DNA of 64,000 nucleotides, taken from contig JADKHH010000001.1 of NCBI GenBank assembly GCA_016721905.1, positions 1 to 64,000 on the forward strand, read 5' to 3'. Position numbers and translations under genes: made by a program. Below are positions 37,596 through 46,761 of the stretch, one piece after another (position 1 is the stretch's first letter; every line of letters starts with the position of its first letter). The notes beneath the pieces were generated by a model. The model was not told where the DNA came from. It was given only the letters and a program-made list of their open reading frames with translations, and made no database searches. The DNA is from Candidatus Opimibacter skivensis. Its GTDB lineage: Bacteria > Bacteroidota > Bacteroidia > Chitinophagales > Saprospiraceae.

Positions 37596-38746
37596 TATAG
37601 AGTTCCTCGTTTCCGCTGTTCCTCCTCTATAGACTCAAAAAGTGCCTGGAAATTTCCCTTTCCAAAGGATTTCGCCCCTTTGCGCTGGATGATCTCGAAA
37701 AACATCGTTGGCCGGTCTTCTACAGGTCTCGTAAATATCTGTAAGAGATAGCCCTCTTCATCCCGATCGACCATGATGCCGAGTTCCTTTAGGCGCATTA
37801 AGTCTTCCTGTATCTCACCTACACGATCAGCCACGGTATCATAATAGGTACCAGGAACATGCAGGAATTCAACACCGCGGCGTCTCATCTCACTTACTGT
37901 GAAAACGATATCATCGGTCGCAACTGCAATATGCTGGCATCCCGGGCTTTCAAAGAACTCAATGAACTCTTCGATCTGCGATTTTTTCTTACCCTGTGCG
38001 GGCTCGTTGATCGGAAACTTGATGCGACCGTTACCATTGGTCATCACTTTGGACATGAGCGCGGAATATTCAGTGCTGATGTCTTTGTCATCAAATGAAA
38101 TCAGGTTGGCGAATCCCATCACTTGTGCATAGAATGCAGCCCATTTGTTCATCTCTCCCCAACCTACATTGCCCACCATATGATCAATAAATTTTAAGCC
38201 GGTTGGTTCAGGGGCATAATCACTTTCATGTGCTTCATAGCCTGGAAGGAAGACACCATTATAGTCCTTTCGCTCTACAAAGATGTGGACTGTATCACCA
38301 TACGTATGGATCCCCGACCGAATCACACGCCCATGCGCATCTATTTCTTCCTTTGGTTCGAAATAAGGTTGGGCGCCACGGCTGACCGTTTGTTCAAAAG
38401 CATCAACGGCATCCGGTACTTCAAGCGCAATTACGCGCACGGCATCACCATGCTTACGTATGTGTTCAGCAATCGGATGATCGGAGTGAAGTGGGGTAGT
38501 GAGGACAAGACGAATCTTACCCTGACGAAGTACGTACGATGTTCTATCCCGTACTCCGGTCTCCAGACCCGCATACGCCATAGATTGAAAGCCAAAGGCT
38601 GTTTTATAATAATACGCAGCTTGTTTGGCGTTGCCTACATAGAGTTCTACATAATCAGTACCGAGTAATGGAAGAAAATCTTCGGCTTCGTTAAAGATCT
38701 TTTCCAGGGAGTAATCATAGTTTGCGATTCCGGTTAGATTAGCCAT
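37595..38746 (-). CDS. hppD: 4-Hydroxyphenylpyruvate dioxygenase
   Basis: Second step of tyrosine catabolism: 4-hydroxyphenylpyruvate to homogentisate with Fe(II) and O2. 383 residues, full length. The iron ligands are seen as His in 'LKFIDHMVGNV', His in 'GCQHIAVATDD' and Glu in 'TMFFEIIQRKGAKSFGKGNF'. Starts 24 bp after hmgA, whose product takes its homogentisate, so the two form an operon. It ends inside a heptamer array. Confidence 0.96.
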   Translation of the reverse strand: MANLTGIANYDYSLEKIFNEAEDFLPLLGTDYVELYVGNAKQAAYYYKTAFGFQSMAYAGLETGVRDRTSYVLRQGKIRLVLTTPLHSDHPIAEHIRKHGDAVRVIALEVPDAVDAFEQTVSRGAQPYFEPKEEIDAHGRVIRSGIHTYGDTVHIFVERKDYNGVFLPGYEAHESDYAPEPTGLKFIDHMVGNVGWGEMNKWAAFYAQVMGFANLISFDDKDISTEYSALMSKVMTNGNGRIKFPINEPAQGKKKSQIEEFIEFFESPGCQHIAVATDDIVFTVSEMRRRGVEFLHVPGTYYDTVADRVGEIQEDLMRLKELGIMVDRDEEGYLLQIFTRPVEDRPTMFFEIIQRKGAKSFGKGNFQALFESIEEEQRKRGTL

Positions 38747-38770
38747 TGTGTTTGATGTTTTTTTTCTTGT

Positions 38771-39959
38771 TTATTGATGAGTTGAGGTTTCAACTTCCGG
38801 GGCATAGCCCATCCATGATTTATAATAATCATCTACTTCCAGTTCCATCGCGGCTTTAGTGATCATCACTGGATGGAATGGATCGATCATGACTGCCAGT
38901 TCGTTGGTTCCTTTCTTCCCTATACTTCGTTCGATGGAGCCTGGATGAGGTCCATGTGGGATGCCGCCGGGATGCAGCGTGATTTGCCCTTTTTGGATGT
39001 TATTGCGGCTCATAAAATCACCATCTACATAATACAGTAATTCGTCCGAATCAATATTACTATGATGATATGGTGCAGGAATAGCATCCGGATGATAGTC
39101 ATACAATCTTGGTACGAACGAACAAACTACAAATCCATCAGCTTCAAACTGCTGATGAATGGGTGGAGGCATGTGGATGCGACCTGTGAGTGGTTCAAAA
39201 TCGTGTATCGATATCGCATAGGGATAATGATAACCATCCCATCCAACGATGTCAAAAGGATGCGTAGCATAAGTATACGGATACATCATGTCCTGCTTCT
39301 TGATGAACACTTTAAATTCGCCCGCTTCATCATGCGTTTCAAGATTCTTAGGGAGCTTGAAGTCACGTTCACAGAAGGGGGAGTGCTCGAGTAGCTGGCC
39401 TGAGTCATTGCTGTAACGGCGTGGCGTCCGGATCGGACTGGATGACTCAACGATCAATAATCTGTTGTCTTGCGTATCAAATTGGATCTGGTAGATAGTG
39501 CCACGCGGATGACTACATAATCTCCGTATTCAAAGGGCAGCTCGCCATACATGGTTTTGACCAGGCCGCTTCCTTCGTGAATGAAGATCATCTCATCTGC
39601 GTCCGCATTTTGAAAAAGTAATCTCTCATGGATTGCATAGGTGCCGCTAATCCAATGCGGAGATCCTTGTTCATAAATAGCACAACGCGACTATCCAGGT
39701 AATCTTCGTCAGGCCGTATATGAAATCCCTGAAAGCTCAGTGCGGATAGGTTTTTCTCCACCGCGATTTCAGGAAGTACGCTGAATGGTTTTTCTTTCTT
39801 GCTCACGATCGTCGGCGGATGCAGATGGTATACGAGTGCTGATGCGCCAGCGAACCCCTGGGTGCCTACGAGTTCCTCATGATACAACTCGCCAGTCGGC
39901 CTGCGGAATTGCACATGCCTTTTGTGCGGAATCTTACCATGTTGCTGATATACGGGCAT
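38771..39959 (-). CDS. hmgA: Homogentisate 1,2-dioxygenase (two frameshifts)
   Basis: Opens the homogentisate ring to maleylacetoacetate. The protein starts 'MPVYQQHGKIPHKRHVQFRR' (39959). Two single-base losses in short homopolymers break it: AAAAA to AAAA near 39605 ('DYFFKNADADEMIFIHEGSG') and CCC to CC near 39510 ('YVVIPRGTIYQIQFD'). The C-terminal part 38771-39457 has the catalytic cupin features 'HEGSG', 'YPYTYATHPFDIVGWDGYHY' and 'HNIDSDELLYYVDGDFMSR'-like text with 'HPGGIPHGPHPGS'. With the two bases restored it reads continuously over about 397 residues. Confidence 0.9.
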
Positions 39960-40127
39960 ATGAAGTTGATTTGAAGATGATTTAACCAATCATATCCATA
40001 CCCTCGATGGCATGGAAATTCAGGCGAAATTTATTTTCAAACCGGGAGACATTTCATGAGCGCGGTCATGAGGTCATATGATTCGGATCATATGGAGGGG
40101 ATAAGGCGAATAAAAAGTTTTTATTTT

Positions 40128-40183
40128 GAAATATAGAATTAGTAGAGACGCGATTAATCGCGTCTCTACTAATTCTATATTTC
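40128..40183. repeat. Perfect 56-bp palindrome, core type A
   Basis: Centre between 40155 and 40156, 28 base pairs without mismatch. Its inner core (GTAGAGACGCGATT and inverse, 40142-40169) is shared with the hairpin at 15810-15869. The outer arm GAAATATA..TATATTTC is shared with the palindrome at 40282-40345, whose core is unrelated. Confidence 0.95.
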
Positions 40184-40189
40184 CCGCTA

Positions 40190-40267
40190 TTTGGAGTTTG
40201 CAACTCCAAATCAATATGATCTTCAAGGACATTCAGATAGCGCAATAGAAGGCAGTTTGCAACTGCC
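40190..40267. repeat. Two short hairpins with common core AGTTTGCAACT
   Basis: 40190-40210 (TTTGGAGTT-tgc-AACTCCAAA) and 40251-40267 (GGCAGTT-tgc-AACTGCC) share the central AGTTTGCAACT, but each has its own perfectly matched outer arms. Confidence 0.85.
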
Positions 40268-40281
40268 AGTCATTGGCATTT

Positions 40282-40345
40282 GAAATATAAAATAAAAAGG
40301 TACGGACAGGTCGCGACCTGTCCGTACCTTTTTATTTTATATTTC
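40282..40345. repeat. Perfect 64-bp palindrome, core type B, overlapping a gene end
   Basis: Centre between 40313 and 40314, 32 base pairs without mismatch. The inner 46 bp match the palindrome at 25204-25273. The right arm contains the last codons and TAA (40337-40339) of the PLP-lyase gene, so the left arm is an inverted copy of that gene end. Confidence 0.95.
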
Positions 40346-41501
40346 CAATGCTTCCAGCAGATCCTCCAGCAAATACTCCGGTTCTTCGAGTCCAACATAA
40401 AACCTCACATAATTCCACGGAATATGCGGATTGTCACGCCCAGGAAGATTATATAGTGCCGCCATCGGTAGCATCAGCGCTTCATGCCCTCCCCAGGAGA
40501 CAGCAATTTTCCATCGTTTCACCTTACCGACCACTTTGAGCAGTGCTTCAATATCTGGCAGATCAAATTCTATGGTGAACAAACCTCCACAGCCGGACAT
40601 TTGTTTTTTGGCAAGTTCATACTGCGGGAAATCAACATCGAAAGGATACAATATCCGCTTAATAGCCTTGTGGCCTTTAAGTGCCGCCACAATAACTTGC
40701 GTGGACGATTGGACACGCTCCATGCGGATAGGCAGTGTGCGCAAGCCTCGTATGATGAGCGATGCGTCATGAGGGGAGATAATCCCCCCGAGAATCATGT
40801 ATTCATCAATAAACATTTTTTTGATGATGGCATGACTGCTGCACACCACACCTGCCACAACATCACTATGTCCGTTGATATACTTAGTCGCAGAGTGAAT
40901 GATGATGTCAACGCCCATTTTTGCTGGTTGCTGAAAGATTGGGCTTGCGTGACTGTTGTCAATAGCAGTCAGCACGTTGTGTTTTTTTGCAAGTGCCACA
41001 CATGCTGCAATATCCTGCAACTCATACGTGAAGGTGTTGGGGCTTTTCGAGAAACAAGAGTTTGGTATTGGGCTTGATTAAAGCTTCAATCGCATGGAGA
41101 TCGCTGCCGTCTACAAAGTCATAGGTTACGCCAAACCTCACCAGATACCTGCTCAGGACAGTTGCCGTCCAGCTATATGGATGACGTACACAAATCACAT
41201 GGTCACCCTGACCGACGCAACTCATGATCGTCATCGAAATAGCGGCAGTCCCGCTGGCAAAGATCAGCGCATCATCCGTTGCTTCGAGGGCAGCTATTTT
41301 CTTGCGCAGGATTTCTACCGTGGGATTATTTCCTTTCGTGTAGATATGTGAATTCAATTCATCCAGGATAGCATTGCGGAAATCCTCTACGGCAGGAAAT
41401 ACAAAATTGCTGGTCTGGATGATCGGCGGGGACATTGCGTTGAAATATTTTTCACGATGTTCGCCGAGGTCGTTGAGGATAAAGCTTATGTGGTCTTCCA
41501 T
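40337..41501 (-). CDS. Trans-sulfuration family PLP lyase (cystathionine/methionine gamma-lyase type, frameshifted)
   Basis: Cys/Met-metabolism PLP enzyme of about 388 residues. Visible are 'IYTKGNNPTVEILRKKIAAL', 'DDALIFASGTAAISMTIMS', the PLP-binding Asp in 'LTAIDNSHASPIFQQP' and the Schiff-base Lys in 'DIIIHSATKYINGHSDVVAG'. One extra A near 41045 splits it: 'LFLESPNTFTYELQDIAACV' is restored when AAAA is read as AAA. Exact substrate (cystathionine, methionine or homocysteine) is not decidable. Its start overlaps the end of the upstream FMN-oxidase gene by 16 bases. Confidence 0.87.
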
Positions 41502-42826
41502 GGATGTGAGACAAGTGTTGAGTTTAATTCATTTATAGTATGGCAACCAGATAGGGCCATGTTGAGTTCAAGTTCTGACATGAAGTTGGCGATACAATCG
41601 ATGATGCCTTGTTCGCCATTGCAGGCAAGTGCCATGGCATAAGGCCTTCCGATCATGACGCCGGTAGCACCCAGGGCTTTGCATTTGAAAACATCACTGC
41701 CAGAACGAATACCGCTGTCGAGCCATACTTCCATATTGCCTTTGACAGCAGATACGATGGAGGGCAGCGCTTCTGTGCTGGAGATGGCTCCGTCAATTTG
41801 TCGGCCACCATGATTAGAGACGATGATACCATCTACACCTATGCTTGCGGCTTTGAGAGCATCATCTGTACGAAGGATTCCTTTCAGGTAGATTGGAAGT
41901 TTTGTCCATTCCCGGATCAAGGCGATATCATCCCAGTTGATGCCGGGATTGCTGAAGATGGCGGTAAACTTTCTGGCTGCTTTCATTGCTTTACCAGATT
42001 TTAAGTTGGCAAGAAATCCACCAGGAATTCGACTGTTGAGTCGTATGAGATTTTGAATGAGCTCCAACGTCATTGGAGGTTTCACGAGTTCAGTCTGCAC
42101 TGGATCAGGAAGGGCATTAAATACCGGATCAGAATAATACTGCGCGATACCTTTGCCCATGATAAACGGGTTGTATCCTAAGGAAAGGTCTCGCAATCTC
42201 CAGCCAAGCAATGTAGTATCGAGTGTGACGACGATGGCACTGCAATGGATAGCTTCAGCACGACGAATAAAACTTTGTGAAAGTTCTTTTGACTTGCTGT
42301 AATAGAGTTGAAACAGTCGTGGGCAGTCACCAAGATGCTTTGCAATGGTTTCCATCGGGTGTGAAGCCTGGCTACTGATGATCATGGGGACGCCCATGGC
42401 AGCACAAGCGCGTGCTTCAGCAAGATCACCATCCCGGTGGGCAAGTTCCAATACACCGATTGGTGCGAGCATAAAAGGTGCAGGAAGGGTATGCCCCCTC
42501 CAAGGTTGTTGCATACTGACCTCCTGCACACCACCAAGCATTCTTGGATGGATTTTGACCTGGTCCAGTGCCCGTCGGTTAGCGTCGATAGTCGTTTCAC
42601 TACCGGCTCCTCCGGCCAGATAAGCAAAAGCTTCAGGGCGTAATAGCTGCCTGGCTTTTTCTTCAAGTCCCGTATACGAAACCGGTGTTGACGGTTTCTT
42701 TCCGGCAAATCCATCTAAGTAAATCTTTCGTTGTCGTTGGAGGCTGCGCATGTAGCCTACAATGTAGAAAGAATTAAAGAGATAGGAATTGCCCTTTTGA
42801 CCATCCCACGCATGAAGCAGGGACAC
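41486..42826 (-). CDS. FMN-dependent alpha-hydroxy-acid oxidase/dehydrogenase
   Basis: 446 residues of the glycolate oxidase/lactate monooxygenase family. Visible are 'EAFAYLAGGAGSETTIDANR', 'PFMLAPIGVLELAHRDGDLA', 'LFQLYYSKSKELSQSFIRRA', 'LPIYLKGILRTDDALKAA' (catalytic region Lys), 'IVSNHGGRQIDGA' (His base and Arg) and 'WLDSGIRSGSDVFKCKALGA'. It oxidises a 2-hydroxy acid such as lactate to the 2-oxo acid. The start could be the internal ATG at 42751 (MRSLQRQRKIYLDGF). Overlaps the PLP-lyase gene, suggesting co-expression. Confidence 0.92.
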   Translation of the reverse strand: MSLLHAWDGQKGNSYLFNSFYIVGYMRSLQRQRKIYLDGFAGKKPSTPVSYTGLEEKARQLLRPEAFAYLAGGAGSETTIDANRRALDQVKIHPRMLGGVQEVSMQQPWRGHTLPAPFMLAPIGVLELAHRDGDLAEARACAAMGVPMIISSQASHPMETIAKHLGDCPRLFQLYYSKSKELSQSFIRRAEAIHCSAIVVTLDTTLLGWRLRDLSLGYNPFIMGKGIAQYYSDPVFNALPDPVQTELVKPPMTLELIQNLIRLNSRIPGGFLANLKSGKAMKAARKFTAIFSNPGINWDDIALIREWTKLPIYLKGILRTDDALKAASIGVDGIIVSNHGGRQIDGAISSTEALPSIVSAVKGNMEVWLDSGIRSGSDVFKCKALGATGVMIGRPYAMALACNGEQGIIDCIANFMSELELNMALSGCHTINELNSTLVSHPWKTT

Positions 42827-43660
42827 ATAAGCATGTGTCCCGCCTCACGCAGGTGCATGCAGTTACCTGAAGACCTTTGACTATCTGCCTGATCTCAAAA
42901 TGCCGCTGGATGGTATCGCTCAGTCAACCAACAGGGTTCCTGATGCCGGACCCATTCATATCGACCGGATTTTACAATGCGTCCGCAGGAAATTTGGCGC
43001 ATCAAGCACCACCCAGCAGCAAATTGAAACGGTTTTATAACGTGATAAAGGAGTGGGGAATACGGTAAGACACCTCTAATGTATAGGATTACCTGGTGCA
43101 AAGTGATCACCTGGTAAAAAATGGGGGTTAACCCTTAAGCATGAAACTATGATTGAGTCGTTGTTAGTGTGCTTAGAAAGTTTAGTATTTCATGCCTTCG
43201 ATATGATTGTTTAGTTTGTTGAGTTTTTTAATTCTGCAATTAAGATTGTTTAGAAGGGATTTAGAATAGGAATCCTGTCAAGGAGGTTAATTTCTTATTA
43301 ATATAATCTGTAGAGTATACGATCGGGATTTAGTGTGTCGTTTGATTCCTGAGTTTTCAACATAAGCAATTGTGCTTATAGGCTTGTATTGCTTATGAAG
43401 CTTATAAGCTTATAAGAGATCAACCTATCAACAAATCAACACATCAACTAATAAACCTATAAGCTTTATAAGCTTCATAAGCTTTATAAACCCTTTTTGG
43501 CATCATTATTGCATTACGATTATTTATAATATAAATAATGCCTCCCATGTCAAAGAAACTCGTACTGATCAAAGTCAACCAGCATTGTGGTACCATATTC
43601 GTGCCTCGGTTGATAGTCCATTATACCCATAAATGACATTATAAAAATTAATTATATATT
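42827..43660. repeat. Long spacer with an A/T-rich mixed repeat near 43380-43495
   Basis: No credible gene in 830 bp. At 43389-43415 and 43455-43493 inverted GCTTATRAAGC-type units (period 9) enclose four octamers CAACNNAT (about 43420-43455). The rest (42877-43375) shows no clear feature; a 63-codon frame at 42877 has no support. Confidence 0.5.
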
Positions 43661-44682
43661 ATGAAGATCTTCAAGCAATTATCGTTTCTCGCCCTTCTCC
43701 TTTCCCTTACCTCCTGCGGTGGCGGCGGGGTAGATCCGAAAAATCCTAAGAGCAAGGAATTTGAATTGTACATCGATTACTGGAACACGCAGGGTACGAA
43801 CCCGCAGATTACATTTGATGCTGTCAATTCATCGCCTGAAGTGAAAATTGACTTCAGCCAGACATTTGCAGGCATAGCTGTACCGCCTAATTTTACGAAT
43901 GTCATTATCGACAATGTACGCATCATCGATGCTAATGATATCAATTACCAGATCGACGGTATCACCGCCTATGAGTGGCGTGAAGAACTGGACAACTGGA
44001 AGGAGGACGTGGAATTTACCATGAACTACACACAGGTGCAGGATCTTTCAGTCATCATGGTACTGGATGAGAGTGCATCTCTTGGTGAAGACTTTGAAAA
44101 GTAAAACAATATGCCAGCAGCTTTATTACCAATGTACTTGCGGAGATTCCAAATGCCCGCATTGGTATTGTTGATTTCGCTGACCAGATCCACAGTTTTC
44201 CGGCCACCAATAATAAAACAGCATTGATCAATTATATCGCCAGCCTGCAACAAGGACCATTTACTACACTGTATGAATCGGTCAATGTCGGCATTGATAT
44301 GTTAGAAGATATGGATGCTGAAGCCAAAGTCTTATTGGTCTTTACAGATGGTACAGATAATAATTCTGATCCTGAATTTACACCTACATATATCCTGGAT
44401 AGGCTCAACAACACAACGTCGGATGTCAAGATCACCAGTTTTACGATCGGTCTTGAAGGCAAAGGTGGCGTAGATAAACCAGTGCTGACAGAAATGGCGG
44501 CTAATGGTGGCAGCGCAGCGTTTCCAAAAAATGCAGATGAACTCGGCAAAGTGTTCCTGAAATTCAGCAGCTCGATTGCCAATGTATACAATCTGACCTA
44601 TGTCAGAAACCAGCAGGTGGTTCCGGACTCAGACAAACGTAAGTTGAGGTTTGTGATCAAGGGGACTGCAAAAAATGACTAA
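43661..44682 (+). CDS. von Willebrand factor A lipoprotein (frameshifted)
   Basis: Lipoprotein signal 'MKIFKQLSFLALLLSLTSCG' (Cys 19) followed by a Gly linker. An N-terminal beta-domain of about 110 residues precedes the vWA fold with the MIDAS motif 'VIMVLDESASLGEDF' (DxSxS), 'LYESVNVGIDMLEDM' and 'LLVFTDGTDNNSDPEF' (second metal Asp). One A is missing at about 44100 ('FEKVKQYASSFITNVLAEIP' restored). It is likely a surface-facing or periplasmic binding protein. A terminator lies behind it at 44791. Confidence 0.85.
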
Positions 44683-44790
44683 ATCACCCCTGCCCCCGGA
44701 AGACCCCCTACCCCCTGAAAGGGGGCGTTGATAAAAAATAATTCTCTGTTAAGGAGATTAAAATAAAGGGTAATAGATTTTTATAGTTAA

Positions 44791-44823
44791 AAAGCTCGGC
44801 GTAAGGAACCGGGCTTTTTTTAT
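44791..44823. terminator. Terminator between convergent genes
   Basis: AAAGCTCGG pairs with CCGGGCTTT (one G-T wobble) over a short loop and is followed by seven T. An upstream A-run allows bidirectional use with the leftward gene ending at 44840. Confidence 0.7.
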
Positions 44824-44839
44824 TTACTTGCAAAACACC

Positions 44840-45817
44840 TTATTGCTTCTCCATTTTTCTCCACTCCGAGGTAGAACCCTGATTAGGATTGACGCTGGGA
44901 TCATTACTGCCCAGGATCGTGCCCTTGTTATCTACCCAGAAATATTGATACTGAGTAGTTAGTTCAACTGGCTGGCCATTATCGTAAGGATTGCTGTAGG
45001 TTTGGACAGCACCAATATTTTCACGAAACTCCTTTTGCTGCCGATCCTGTGTGTTGTTACGATCATCTGTAACCGATTGCCAGTTCTGCTGTGACCATTC
45101 GCGATATTTTTTTGCTGCGTCAGCATAGGCACGTGAATTATCGATATTCTGTTGCATCACGCCACGCATACCAAAAGCAGCACCGTCATGTGCAGCAATC
45201 TGGTCAGCAATCATAGGCAACCATGTACTATAACCTTGCCATTGTGTTGCATCAGAAAGCGCAGCGGTCATAGCCATAGTCTGGCCCCCATAATAGGGTG
45301 CAACATGACATTTCGCCAAACCCTGACAGGGAGCTCCACCAATACTATAAGTCACCGGGAAGGCATAAGCACTTTGAAATCCTGCTATCGGATCACAAGG
45401 AGTACCCTGCCCAACCTGCAGATTTTCTGGGCGTATCGCCATCAGCTTGTCATACACAAATTGGCCTGGAGCATAATTGGGAAACAATCCTGAATTTCCA
45501 ACCATCAACGTAAACGCCTTTTGATCAGGAGCAATCATCGACAAAGCAAATTGGCCATCTTCTCCAAGTTTCCATCCCTCAGGTAATACATAAGTGAAGT
45601 ATTGGCCACGCATGATTTGCAGCTTTTTTTCAGGTGCTTCTGTTTGCTTTTCTTCAGATGCATTCTTTGCTGCCGGCGTAACCAGGAACATACCAGGGGG
45701 TATTTGGTCAGGGGTCATTGTATTTTGATTATAGGTTTTATGGTCGCAGGCAATGATACAAATAGCAGCGAGCAATATGACAATTTGTGTCCGTGGCTTT
45801 CTCAAGGTTAATAGCAT
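44840..45817 (-). CDS. Putative lipoprotein, unknown function
   Basis: 325 residues. The signal 'QIVILLAAICIIACDHKTYN' has a lipobox Cys near residue 24. A low-complexity linker with 'EEKQTEAPEKK' leads to a mixed domain ('GQYFTYVLPEGWKLGEDGQF') and a C-terminal helix region with a Gln/Asn-rich end. The 'YVLPEGWKLGEDG...VGNSG' part resembles the photosystem/Mog1-like 'PsbP-fold' domains, but this is only a visual hint. Not assigned. Confidence 0.6.
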   Translation of the reverse strand: MLLTLRKPRTQIVILLAAICIIACDHKTYNQNTMTPDQIPPGMFLVTPAAKNASEEKQTEAPEKKLQIMRGQYFTYVLPEGWKLGEDGQFALSMIAPDQKAFTLMVGNSGLFPNYAPGQFVYDKLMAIRPENLQVGQGTPCDPIAGFQSAYAFPVTYSIGGAPCQGLAKCHVAPYYGGQTMAMTAALSDATQWQGYSTWLPMIADQIAAHDGAAFGMRGVMQQNIDNSRAYADAAKKYREWSQQNWQSVTDDRNNTQDRQQKEFRENIGAVQTYSNPYDNGQPVELTTQYQYFWVDNKGTILGSNDPSVNPNQGSTSEWRKMEKQ

Positions 45818-46082
45818 GATTCGTTTGATTTAATGGATTGAAGATAGCACATGCTAAACATTTTTAGCGATCATAGATCACAGCCCTCTACCATCGCATA
45901 TGCTTCAGTGCCTCAACATTCTTCATACATACAGGAGCCGAAATCCAAAACCAGGTTATTTTTGAATTGGAGGTTATTCGGTTTGGTCGAATGCGGTTTT
46001 TTAGGTTTGCTATGATTCAACCGCAGTCGCTTGCGATAAATCTATAGGTTGAAAGTCCTAGGATGCCCATTTTGAAAAGGAA

Positions 46083-46090
46083 TACCTTTG
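46083..46090 (+). promoter_or_regulatory. Candidate -7 box for the response regulator at 46118
   Basis: TACCTTTG fits TAnnTTTG and lies 27 bases before the ATG at 46118; no clear -33 box is seen. Confidence 0.4.
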
Positions 46091-46117
46091 CAATCGTAGG
46101 TCACAAATACCTTGATT

Positions 46118-46753
46118 ATGATCCGAGTCAGCATAATTGAAAATGACAAGTTTCTCTGCGAAACGCTGAAGGTCGTCCTCAACGCCAAGGATGATGTGGA
46201 AGTATTGTCATTTCACCTCACTGCAGAAGAAGCGCTGGACGTCTTGCCGGAGCTGAGGCCTGAAATCGTCCTGGTGGATATTGACCTTGGCCTTAAACGA
46301 ATGAATGGTATAGAAGCCATCACAAGACTCAAACCCCTCCTGCCGGAAACCCAGTTTATGATCCTTACTATTTTTGAGGACCACCAGAAGGTATTTGATG
46401 CATTGTCAGCCGGTGCACTCGGGTATGTGCTCAAATCCGATAAGCCAGAAAAGATTATCAATGCCATTCATGATCTTCATGAAGGAGGTTCTCCAATGAG
46501 TCCATCAATAGCCCGCAAGATTGTGTTGTCTATGGGGACAGATCAACAGGCAGATCCTGCACAAGCAGCACTACTCACCAGTCGTGAAAAAGAAGTACTC
46601 AACCTAATCTCAAAGCGAAGGATTGAAAAAGAGGTGGCTGCTGAGCTTGCTATCAGTGTGAAAACCGTTAAAGCCCATATTTCAAATATGTATAACAAAC
46701 TTCAGGTGCGCACCCGGGTCGAAGCGTTGAATAAGTACTTCGGAAGAGGATAG
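46118..46753 (+). CDS. NarL/LuxR-type response regulator
   Basis: 211 residues from ATG 46118. The receiver has 'SIIENDKFLCETLKVVLN' with Glu-Asn in place of the usual Asp pair, phospho-acceptor Asp in 'EIVLVDIDLGLKRMNGIEAI' and Lys in 'ALGYVLKSDKP'; then 'LTSREKEVLNLISKRRIEKE', the LuxR HTH 'VAAELAISVKTVKAHISNMY'. The Asp-pair change (EN) is unusual but leaves one acidic residue. It converges with the propeller kinase at 46762, 8 bp away. Confidence 0.9.
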   Translation: MIRVSIIENDKFLCETLKVVLNAKDDVEVLSFHLTAEEALDVLPELRPEIVLVDIDLGLKRMNGIEAITRLKPLLPETQFMILTIFEDHQKVFDALSAGALGYVLKSDKPEKIINAIHDLHEGGSPMSPSIARKIVLSMGTDQQADPAQAALLTSREKEVLNLISKRRIEKEVAAELAISVKTVKAHISNMYNKLQVRTRVEALNKYFGRG

Positions 46754-46761
46754 GCTTTTTT

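Noticed and set aside
42877..43068. 63-codon frame in the long spacer
   Set aside because: No family features, no ribosome-binding site and a composition unlike the genes around it.
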